Notes under the pieces: model-generated | What the model was told of the DNA's origin: nothing | Databases searched by the model: none | Seen by the model: the letters and a program-made list of their open reading frames with translations, nothing else | Source: Flavobacteriales bacterium | GTDB taxonomy: Bacteria; Bacteroidota; Bacteroidia; Flavobacteriales_D; Sanyastnellaceae | NCBI GenBank assembly: GCA_015660615.1 | Contig: DQKQ01000255.1 | Span: 1-11,585 of the forward strand | Direction: 5' to 3' | Length of the DNA: 11,585 nucleotides | Made by a program: the position numbers and the translations under genes | In this document: one piece after another, positions 5,977 to 11,585 of the stretch | Position numbering within the stretch: the stretch's first letter is position 1 | How the letters are laid out: every line of letters starts with the position of its first letter

Positions 5977-6959
5977 ATCTCTGCAAGATATAGATCTGCT
6001 ATTTCTGCAAGTTTGGCACGGATTTCATCAACGGTATCAATAGTCACGAGATCCAATCTATGTTTCTTGAAATCGGGAATTCCTTTGAAGTAATTCGCGT
6101 AATGACGACGCATTTCAACAATTCCAAGCCTAACTCCCTTCCACTGTAAAGATCCCTCGAAATGCATAGATGCAGCAGCAATGCGCTCCTTGATAGTAGG
6201 CGGAGCGAGATGTTCACCTGTATTCATAAAATGCTTGATTTCATTGAATATCCATGGGGCGCCTATACTTGCACGGCCTATCATAATTCCATCTATCCCG
6301 AATCGGTCCCGATATTCAACGGTTTTCTCTGGGGTGTCAACATCTCCATTTCCGAAAACGGGGATATTCATTCGTGGGTTATTCTTTACTTGGGCTATTA
6401 AAGACCAATCCGCATCACCTTTATACATTTGGGCTCTAGTACGCCCATGAATACTAATCGCTGCAATACCGACGTCCTGCAAGCGTTCAGCTACTTCAAC
6501 AATATACTTTGAATCCTCATCCCAACCAAGTCGAGTTTTCACAGTCACAGGAAGATTACAAGTATTAACGATCTCCTTAGTCATGGACACCATCTTAGGG
6601 ATGTTTTGCAAAATCCCAGCACCAGCACCTTTCAAGGCCACTTTTTTAACTGGACAACCGTAGTTAATATCAATAAGGTCAGGTCCAGCCCGCTCTGCAA
6701 TCGCTGCCGCCTCTCTCATGGGGCCAATATCTGCACCGAAAATCTGTATCCCAACAGGGCGTTCATACTCGAAAATATCGAGCTTCATCATACTCTTTGC
6801 AGCATCTCGGATTAAACCTTCAGAACTGATAAATTCAGTATACATAAGGTCCGCACCATACTTTTTACATACAGCTCTAAAAGGTGGATCACTCACATCC
6901 TCCATTGGAGCGAGTAAGAGAGGAAATTCCCCCAATTCTATGTCTGCTATTTTAACCAA
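5973..6959 (-). CDS. dusB: tRNA-dihydrouridine synthase (DusB-like)
   Basis: The flavoenzyme reduces uridine to dihydrouridine in tRNA with NADPH. From the chosen TTG at 6959 the protein has 328 residues. The motifs are APMEDVSDPPFR (17-28), TEFISSEGLI, DINYGCPVKKV with the catalytic Cys102, KGAGAGIL, the FMN-binding VFGNGDV, and IMIGRASIGAPWIF. The frame is open upstream to another TTG at 6992, but that codon is part of a promoter-like TAATTTTG and precedes the likely transcription start. The residues it would add (RQVRKKLVKD) are not typical of the family, whereas MVKIADIELGEFPLLLAPM is the usual N-terminus. The gene is convergent with the permease gene (4-bp stop overlap) and divergent from the CPBP protease gene. 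DusB is the best subtype guess. Confidence 0.93.
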   Translation of the reverse strand: MVKIADIELGEFPLLLAPMEDVSDPPFRAVCKKYGADLMYTEFISSEGLIRDAAKSMMKLDIFEYERPVGIQIFGADIGPMREAAAIAERAGPDLIDINYGCPVKKVALKGAGAGILQNIPKMVSMTKEIVNTCNLPVTVKTRLGWDEDSKYIVEVAERLQDVGIAAISIHGRTRAQMYKGDADWSLIAQVKNNPRMNIPVFGNGDVDTPEKTVEYRDRFGIDGIMIGRASIGAPWIFNEIKHFMNTGEHLAPPTIKERIAAASMHFEGSLQWKGVRLGIVEMRRHYANYFKGIPDFKKHRLDLVTIDTVDEIRAKLAEIADLYLAEI

Positions 6960-6989
6960 ATCTTTAACTAATTTTTTACGAACTTGCCG

Positions 6990-6997
6990 CAAAATTA
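6990..6997 (-). promoter_or_regulatory. -7 promoter element for dus
   Basis: On the minus strand the sequence is TAATTTTG, an exact TAnnTTTG match, with a -33-like TTTTG at 7024-7020, 22 nt upstream. Transcription would start near 6984, giving a leader of about 25 nt to the TTG start at 6959. The -33 word lies inside the first codons of the divergent CPBP gene. This is one of the two best-formed promoters in the window. Confidence 0.55.
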
Positions 6998-7007
6998 AGC
7001 CCTACCC

Positions 7008-7958
7008 ATGACGTTGATACAAAAGGCCTTCAGGAATCTTCACCCTCTTATACAATTTACCTTTATTATTTGTGTGGCTTTGTCGGGTATGGGGCTCGCC
7101 GTTTTCTTTGGCACCTTCATCTCTGCTTGGTTTTGCGGCACAGGTGCTTCACTAACGGAGATGATTTCTGCAATGGGAAATCTTGAAAGTAATACTGGAA
7201 TTTGTGCTAATCTTGTTCTAAATTCTATAAACCAAATCCTTGCTTTCGGAGCTGCCGGACTTGCTTATACAATCCTGCATGGATCCGCACCCGGAGTAGG
7301 GTTTTCGTCAAAGGGTACGAATATAAATTTGAATAAATTCTTAATTGGGGCAGTTATCATTACTCTCGGCTTCTCTCCGTTTTTAGACCTAACCTATCGA
7401 TTAAATGAATGGCTTCTTGTAGATGGCTCCAAACTTCACAGCATGGCTGCAGCACTTGAAGCCGAAGCAATGCGCATTACAATGGCTATGCTTAAGATGG
7501 AGACATCTAAACAATTACTTGCGACGTTAATTGCTGTAGCTGTACTTCCAGCGGTATGTGAAGAGTGGTTATTTAGAGGTACTATCCAACCCATTTTCTC
7601 TAAGTGGAGCGGGAATATACACATCGGAATTTGGGTTAGCGCTTTTCTTTTTAGCGCGATACACTTTCAGTTCTTCGGATTTATACCACGCTTATTGTTG
7701 GGAGCAGGATTCGGGTATATGGTCGCAGCAAGTGGGAGTTTGTGGCCCGCTGTATTGGGACACTTTGTAAATAACGGTGTTGCTGTATTTGCAGCTTGGT
7801 GGTTAGGGCCTGAGTGGATCGCAGAAGGGATGAATCCCGGTGAAGGATCATTGGGACTGTCAGAAGCAATTACCACCGCTATAGGAGCTGCTGCAATAAT
7901 TGGAAGTGTATGGTGGTTGAAGGAAAAGACTAAATTTCTAGAAGAGCTCTCGCAATAA
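7008..7958 (+). CDS. CPBP-family intramembrane metalloprotease
   Basis: The 316-residue protein is strongly hydrophobic, with about seven or eight membrane segments: roughly 14-40, 70-90, 108-125, 168-185, 205-222, 226-243, 247-266 and 284-303. The C-terminal half carries the three CPBP (Rce1-like, PF02517) motifs. These are EEWLFRG with Glu185, Glu186 and Arg190, then FLFSAIHF with His219, then HFVNN with His252 and Asn255/256. These residues form the expected metal-binding and catalytic set, so it is likely an active membrane protease; the substrate is unknown. The ATG start is followed by a polar stretch and a first helix, as expected. Its 3' end overlaps ispD by 29 bp on the opposite strand. 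It diverges from dus. No promoter word was recognised upstream. Confidence 0.9.
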   Translation: MTLIQKAFRNLHPLIQFTFIICVALSGMGLAVFFGTFISAWFCGTGASLTEMISAMGNLESNTGICANLVLNSINQILAFGAAGLAYTILHGSAPGVGFSSKGTNINLNKFLIGAVIITLGFSPFLDLTYRLNEWLLVDGSKLHSMAAALEAEAMRITMAMLKMETSKQLLATLIAVAVLPAVCEEWLFRGTIQPIFSKWSGNIHIGIWVSAFLFSAIHFQFFGFIPRLLLGAGFGYMVAASGSLWPAVLGHFVNNGVAVFAAWWLGPEWIAEGMNPGEGSLGLSEAITTAIGAAAIIGSVWWLKEKTKFLEELSQ

Positions 7959-8595
7959 CAAGGTCTTCAGGGGTGGTCACCTTGATATTTATGGGACAGC
8001 CTGGGAAGTGTTGAACTCTGTGGCCTGCAGCCTCAAAAACACTGGCGTCATCTGTGAAGGCAATAGAGTAATTGACAGAGTATGCTGGTTTTATAAGGGA
8101 GAGATCAAAGGATTGTGGAGTTTGGACTAAAAGGTAGTCAGAACGATTCAACGCCACAGAATTTAAGCCAGAAATCTTGCGAATACTGTCCTTCAACTCA
8201 ACAACCGGGATTGATCCTCCGTGAAGGGCAGCTGTGTCGAAAGAAGTCTTAATAATCTCCTTCGAAGGGAGCGGACGAACCGCATCGTGGATGGCTACCA
8301 AACCTTCATCTGGTAGCGAAACAAGGCCATTCAAAACTGAATGAAAGCGCTCTGCCCCTCCTTTAACTACAGCAAACGCACCAGAAGGGCCGTGTTTTTC
8401 CTCTAATTGACGAAACTCATCGAATAACGAGTCATGCAATACAAGAGTAATTGGTGCGTCTGGAGCTGCCTCCTGAAAACGACGAAGGGTCCACCACATT
8501 AGCGGTAGACCCTTTATCATTAAAAACTGTTTCGCTGTCTTCGTGAGCATGCGTGTACCAGTACCACCAGCTACGATTATGATGTGACGGTTCAA
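7930..8595 (-). CDS. ispD: 2-C-methyl-D-erythritol 4-phosphate cytidylyltransferase
   Basis: IspD joins CTP and methylerythritol phosphate in the MEP isoprenoid pathway. The 221-residue protein shows VAGGTGTRM (8-16) with Arg15, AKQFL (21-25) with Lys22, HDAVRP (103-108), the VQTPQSF segment (158-163), FTDDASVFE, and a C-terminal NIKVTTPEDL with Lys205. Arg15 and Lys22 correspond to catalytic Arg20 and Lys27 of the E. coli enzyme. The stretch after KQF (LMIKGLPLMWWTLRRF) is somewhat unusual but keeps the pattern. The start is TTG at 8595: MNRHIIIVAGG fits the family N-terminus exactly, and the frame has no ATG or GTG before a stop 24-27 nt upstream. The sod gene ends 31 bp upstream on the same strand. 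The 3' end overlaps the CPBP gene. Confidence 0.93.
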   Translation of the reverse strand: MNRHIIIVAGGTGTRMLTKTAKQFLMIKGLPLMWWTLRRFQEAAPDAPITLVLHDSLFDEFRQLEEKHGPSGAFAVVKGGAERFHSVLNGLVSLPDEGLVAIHDAVRPLPSKEIIKTSFDTAALHGGSIPVVELKDSIRKISGLNSVALNRSDYLLVQTPQSFDLSLIKPAYSVNYSIAFTDDASVFEAAGHRVQHFPGCPINIKVTTPEDLVIARALLEI

Positions 8596-8626
8596 AGCGA
8601 AAATATTCCGTTAGATCTGCTGAGTT

Positions 8627-9235
8627 TTACTTAGTTGCCTCAGCAAAACGTGCAGCAATTGCGTTCCAATCTGCAACGTTGAAGAATGCAGAGATGTAGT
8701 CAGGACGACGGTTTTGGTAGTTGAGGTAGTATGCATGTTCCCAAACATCAATACCCATAATAGGCGTACATCCACAACCTATACCAGGCATAAGTGGGTT
8801 GTCTTGATTTGCCGAAGAACAAACACTTAATGTCCCTGCGTCACACACACAAAGCCATGCCCAGCCAGATCCAAATCTAGTTGCAGCAGCATTAGAAAAT
8901 TCTGTTACAAAAGCTTCGAAAGATCCGAAAGAAGAGTCGATAGCTGCAGCTAAATCTCCTGCTGGCTCCCCACCTCCATTGGGAGACATAGAGTTCCAAA
9001 ATAATGTGTGATTATAAAATCCACCTCCATTATTTCTAACAGCTGCGTTATCCATATTATGTGCAAGAAGATCTTCAATGCAAGAACCCTCAAGAGCTGT
9101 GCCAGCAACAGCAGCATTCAACTTAGCAGTGTAACCGGCGTGGTGCTTCCCGTGATGGATTTCCATAGTTCGCGTATCGATATGAGGCTCGAGAGCGCTA
9201 TAAGCGTATGGTAGGTTAGGTAATTCAAAAGCCAT
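8627..9235 (-). CDS. Fe/Mn superoxide dismutase
   Basis: The 202-residue protein has a normal length for this family and disproportionates superoxide. Metal ligands are His27 (MEIHHGKHH), His76 (GGGFYNHTLFW), Asp163 and His167 (DVWEHAYYLNYQNRRPDY). The Gly at the GGFYNH position and Gln in SANQDNPLM (Gln144) are the pattern of Mn-type enzymes, but metal use can be cambialistic in Bacteroidota, so sodA or sodB is not assigned. No signal peptide is present, so it is cytosolic. It is unusually rich in Cys for this family: 52, 129, 131, 139, 154 and 156. It follows the S41 protease gene by 14 bp and precedes ispD. A possible own promoter lies in the end of the protease gene. Confidence 0.96.
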   Translation of the reverse strand: MAFELPNLPYAYSALEPHIDTRTMEIHHGKHHAGYTAKLNAAVAGTALEGSCIEDLLAHNMDNAAVRNNGGGFYNHTLFWNSMSPNGGGEPAGDLAAAIDSSFGSFEAFVTEFSNAAATRFGSGWAWLCVCDAGTLSVCSSANQDNPLMPGIGCGCTPIMGIDVWEHAYYLNYQNRRPDYISAFFNVADWNAIAARFAEATK

Positions 9236-9249
9236 TTTACTCGGATTTA

Positions 9250-10908
9250 TTAGAGATTTAAAGATTGATTCGTAGAATCGTTATAAAGCAAATATACTCC
9301 TCCATCTCGCACCTTGAACCTCTCATTTTGTAACAATTCATAAAGGGCTCTTGCTGTGAAATCATCTCCATTAATTAAAACCTTATAATATGCATTATCT
9401 CCATACAAATTCTTTACTACTTGCGCATAAAATCTGCTCATAATTCGCTCGATTTGTATCCTCCCTTCCTCACTCGATTTTTTAGGCCAAACAGTTCCTT
9501 GGTCTTCTGCCACACTCTTTATAGATGCCATTCCTCCTGTCTGTGAGTCTATCCAATTAGCCGAAGTTCTAGAAACCACCTCTCCCCTATGAGCATCTAC
9601 CCATTTAAATGCCGCATCTCTCAAAACTCCAGTCCAAACCAATTCTGCGAGTGCTCTATACCCGATCGTACTATCGAGTGGGATAAATACATCGGGGGTA
9701 ATCCCTCCCCCTCCAAATACTTCTCTCCCGAATAGAGTTCGATAAACAACGCTATCCGTTTTTATAGCGCTATCATTCAGGAAAAGCTCGCCCGATTGAA
9801 GCCTGTCTTCGTAATCGTGTTCATAATCAATACCCTCGCCGTATGGTTTTTGAATAGCGCGACCACTTGGGGTATAGAATCTGGCAACAGTAAGCCTAAG
9901 CGCTCCTGAACCTTCGTTTGAATTAGGAACTTCAAACTCCTCCTGCACGAGTCCTTTCCCGAAAGACCGTCGACCAACAATAATGCCTCTATCATTATCC
10001 TGCATCGCCCCAGCGAAAATCTCACTGGCCGAAGCAGAACTTTCATCAATCAGCACCGCAATGGGCCAGTTTCGATACTCTCCATCATACTTCGACACGT
10101 AGTCGCGACGAGGCGAGGCCTTACCCTCGGTGTAAACAATTCCGAGCCCCTGATCTAAAAACCTGTCGATCATATCAGTTGCCGCACTCATATATCCGCC
10201 GCCGTTAGCTCTAAGATCGACAATCACAGAGGTGGCTCCATCTCGCTCTAAGTCGTGCATTGCCTCGGCGAACTCAGCGGCCGTTGTCGCTGAGAATCGA
10301 ATGACTTTTATGTACCCAACATTTTCTTCGATAATAAACGAGGCAACTACACTGTGAATGGGGATTCTATCTCTTACAATTGCGACATCGTATTCCTCAT
10401 TAGTGCTGCTGTGTAAAAGACCTAAATCAACTTTCGTTCCTCGAGCTCCCTTTAAAAGCTCCATTACCCTTTTGTTAGTGAGGTCCGCTCCTGAAATCTC
10501 CTCATCCCCAACTTTCACAATTCTATCTCCTGGCCTTATTCCAGCGCTTTCAGAGGGACCCCCAGCTATCGCATTGACAACAATTAAAGTGTCATTCTGA
10601 ATAATAAACTCCACTCCTATGCCTTCAAAATTCCCCTCCATTGGTGCGGCCATTTCCTCCAACTCTGCACGAGAGAAATAATATGTATGGGGGTCTAGTT
10701 CATCTACAATTGCCTCTACAGCAACATCTACAAGTGCTTCGCGATTTATTGAGTCAACATATAGGACTTCGATTTGGTCTAAAATGTGAGAAATACGAGA
10801 CCCTACGCGCGAATTACTACTCAATGAGCCATCCTCACACCCCTTTCCTAACATTAAGCCAAGCGCAAGGGTGATCGCAATAACTAGAGGCTGTTTACTC
10901 TGTGACAT
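9250..10908 (-). CDS. PDZ-S41 carboxy-terminal processing protease (Prc/CtpA type)
   Basis: From the ATG at 10908 the protein has 552 residues. An N-terminal hydrophobic segment (about 7-21) is a signal anchor or signal peptide. The G-K-G-C at 21-24 is a poor lipobox, so lipidation is doubtful. The CTP N-terminal block with LDPHTYYFSR (about 70-79) and EGNFEGIGVEF follows, then a PDZ domain (about 95-178) and the S41 protease core. By alignment with E. coli Tsp, the catalytic Ser293 is in SSASASEIF, Asp304 in MQDND and Lys318 in SFGKGLVQ. A C-terminal helical extension runs to the end. The protein should act in the periplasm, trimming C-termini. A TTG one codon upstream (10911) is possible but ATG is simpler. 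The start overlaps the dCMP deaminase end by 14 bp; sod follows by 14 bp. Confidence 0.94.
   Translation of the reverse strand: MSQSKQPLVIAITLALGLMLGKGCEDGSLSSNSRVGSRISHILDQIEVLYVDSINREALVDVAVEAIVDELDPHTYYFSRAELEEMAAPMEGNFEGIGVEFIIQNDTLIVVNAIAGGPSESAGIRPGDRIVKVGDEEISGADLTNKRVMELLKGARGTKVDLGLLHSSTNEEYDVAIVRDRIPIHSVVASFIIEENVGYIKVIRFSATTAAEFAEAMHDLERDGATSVIVDLRANGGGYMSAATDMIDRFLDQGLGIVYTEGKASPRRDYVSKYDGEYRNWPIAVLIDESSASASEIFAGAMQDNDRGIIVGRRSFGKGLVQEEFEVPNSNEGSGALRLTVARFYTPSGRAIQKPYGEGIDYEHDYEDRLQSGELFLNDSAIKTDSVVYRTLFGREVFGGGGITPDVFIPLDSTIGYRALAELVWTGVLRDAAFKWVDAHRGEVVSRTSANWIDSQTGGMASIKSVAEDQGTVWPKKSSEEGRIQIERIMSRFYAQVVKNLYGDNAYYKVLINGDDFTARALYELLQNERFKVRDGGVYLLYNDSTNQSLNL
9289..9296 (-). promoter_or_regulatory. 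Possible internal -7 element for sod
   Basis: TATATTTG on the minus strand matches TAnnTTTG exactly, about 53 nt before the sod ATG and within the last codons of the S41 protease gene. It could let the dismutase be expressed independently of the upstream genes. No good -33 word was found, and a chance coding match cannot be excluded. Confidence 0.3.
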
Positions 10909-11329
10909 CAAGGAGTTCAGTTTTTATTAATGACTTGTCCAGGAAATCAATTCCACTAGTGTCTTTGTAAGCTTTCTTATAAACGACTCTAGAAATGCCA
11001 GATTGTAAGATGAGTTTTGCGCAATCGCGGCAAGGGGAAAGTGTGATATATAGGGTGGCACCTTCAGCAGAGTTGATACTTCGAGCTAATTTTGTGATGG
11101 CATTTGTCTCTGCATGGAGAACATACCAATGAGTCTCTCCTTCAGCATTTTCACATTCATTTGGGAACCCGCTTGGAGAACCGTTATATCCGTCAGATAT
11201 AATCATCCTGTCTTTCACAATAAGCGCACCAACGTTTTTACGAGTGCAATGCGAAAGTTTAGCCCACTCCTCAGCCATTCTCATATAGGCAGCGTCATAA
11301 CGCCTTTGCTTTTTAATCGCTTCATTCAT
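10895..11329 (-). CDS. dCMP deaminase family protein (ComEB-like)
   Basis: The 144-residue protein is a zinc-dependent cytidine/deoxycytidylate deaminase. The zinc site and proton shuttle are visible as HAETNA (His72, Glu74) and SPCRDC (Cys100, Cys103). The conserved N-terminal segment CTRKNVGALIVKD (28-40) and the ISDGYNGSPSGFPNE stretch (45-59) are typical of dCMP deaminases, which make dUMP for thymidylate synthesis. The ATG at 11329 is chosen because it gives the family N-terminus. The same frame is open for 81 codons further upstream, but that part is the antisense of the cobalamin adenosyltransferase gene and has no similarity to deaminases. The stop lies within the start of the S41 protease gene, a 14-bp overlap indicating co-transcription. 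Confidence 0.93.
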   Translation of the reverse strand: MNEAIKKQRRYDAAYMRMAEEWAKLSHCTRKNVGALIVKDRMIISDGYNGSPSGFPNECENAEGETHWYVLHAETNAITKLARSINSAEGATLYITLSPCRDCAKLILQSGISRVVYKKAYKDTSGIDFLDKSLIKTELLDVTE

Positions 11330-11350
11330 TAATGCGCAAGATAATCTACG

Positions 11351-11358
11351 TAGCTTCG
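11351..11358 (+). promoter_or_regulatory. Possible -7 element before the cobalamin adenosyltransferase gene
   Basis: TAGCTTCG differs from TAnnTTTG at one base and ends 4 nt before the ATG at 11363, the same placement as at rbfA. It overlaps the perfect 8-bp palindrome CTACGTAG at 11346-11353 in the 33-bp divergent gap. No -33 word was seen. Confidence 0.28.
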
Positions 11359-11362
11359 TTTT

Positions 11363-11585
11363 ATGCGGATATATACAAGAACAGGTGATGACGGGACAAC
11401 AGGACTTTTTAGTGGTACCCGTGTACCTAAAGACAACCTTAGAATAGAGGCTTACGGAACTGTCGATGAGCTTAATTCCTTTATTGGAAAACTTATTGAG
11501 CACAAAGCAATGCTTGAACATCGAGAGTTTTTTAGAGAAATACAGGCTGAACTGTTCTCCCTCGGTTCTCATCTGGCGACAAAAG
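11363..11585 (+). CDS. PduO-type cob(I)alamin adenosyltransferase, N-terminal part only
   Basis: Translation from the ATG at 11363 gives 74 codons before the right edge. It begins MRIYTRTGDDGTTGLFSGTR (1-20) and continues with RIEAYGTVDELNSFIG (27-42). The T-G-D-D-G-x-T nucleotide-binding loop and the R-I-E-A-Y-G-x-V-D-E-L-N block are signatures of PduO-type ATP:corrinoid adenosyltransferases, which make adenosylcobalamin in the cytosol. The gene is cut by the window end. It diverges from the dCMP deaminase gene with 33 bp between start codons. Its likely customer is methylmalonyl-CoA mutase, whose partner epimerase lies at the other end of the window. Confidence 0.92.
   Translation, partial: MRIYTRTGDDGTTGLFSGTRVPKDNLRIEAYGTVDELNSFIGKLIEHKAMLEHREFFREIQAELFSLGSHLATK

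Noticed and set aside
6162..7011. Several plus-strand open frames within dus
   Set aside because: They overlap the dihydrouridine synthase, whose motifs run the full length of the minus strand, and resemble nothing recognisable.
7558..7876. Short open frames on both strands inside the CPBP gene
   Set aside because: They are out-of-frame shadows of the conserved motif region of the intramembrane protease.
10838..10850. Lipobox in the S41 protease (GKGC)
   Set aside because: Lys at -2 and Gly at -3 do not fit the usual L-[AS]-[GA]-C pattern, so a signal anchor or ordinary signal peptide is more likely.
11330..11572. N-terminal extension of the dCMP deaminase by 81 codons
   Set aside because: It is antisense to the clear cobalamin adenosyltransferase N-terminus, shows no deaminase similarity, and a good ATG with the family N-terminus exists at 11329.
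1..11585. Mobile elements, defence systems, CRISPR or horizontally acquired island
   Set aside because: No transposase, integrase, repeat array, toxin-antitoxin or nuclease gene is seen; the coding content is housekeeping and base use is fairly even.

Overview
The window looks like an ordinary chromosomal stretch from a member of the Bacteroidota, most likely Flavobacteriales (inference). The support is mixed. Several start regions carry the Bacteroidota -7 promoter word TAnnTTTG. No start has a convincing Shine-Dalgarno sequence, and upstream regions are A-rich instead. The proteins (a Bacteroidota-like DusB start, a LolE-type permease directly after rbfA, a small four-helix cytochrome-b-like protein, a PDZ-S41 protease after a dCMP deaminase) fit that phylum. 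The DNA is moderately AT-rich. It is very gene-dense, with no gene-free stretch near 300 bp. I see no insertion sequence, phage gene, tRNA, rRNA, CRISPR array or convincing rho-independent terminator.

Layout, left to right. (1) The 5' end of a methylmalonyl-CoA epimerase gene (minus strand) is cut by the window edge. It diverges from a plus-strand run: an SDR-fold protein that lacks the canonical catalytic Tyr and Lys, then NADP-type glutamate dehydrogenase, a four-helix cytochrome-b-like membrane protein, a lipoprotein c-type cytochrome overlapping it, the ribosome-associated GTPase HflX, ribosome-binding factor RbfA, and a LolC/LolE-type permease. (2) A tRNA-dihydrouridine synthase (minus) meets the permease tail to tail with overlapping stop codons. 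It diverges from a CPBP-family intramembrane protease (plus). (3) The protease gene overlaps, tail to tail, a minus-strand run that reads, in transcription order: dCMP deaminase, PDZ-S41 carboxy-terminal protease, Fe/Mn superoxide dismutase, IspD. (4) At the right edge the 5' end of a PduO-type cob(I)alamin adenosyltransferase gene diverges from the dCMP deaminase gene.

Functionally these are housekeeping and stress genes: ribosome assembly and rescue (hflX, rbfA), tRNA modification (dus), nitrogen assimilation (gdhA), lipoprotein export (lolE-like), isoprenoid synthesis (ispD), nucleotide metabolism (dCMP deaminase), envelope proteolysis (S41, CPBP) and oxidative defence (sod). The two truncated edge genes both serve B12-dependent methylmalonyl-CoA metabolism. 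I found no new multi-gene system. The points most worth a second look are the catalytically atypical SDR, -7-like motifs lying only 4-5 nt before start codons (possible leaderless mRNAs), several TTG/GTG starts, the cytochrome b-like/cytochrome c pair, and cysteines in the superoxide dismutase.
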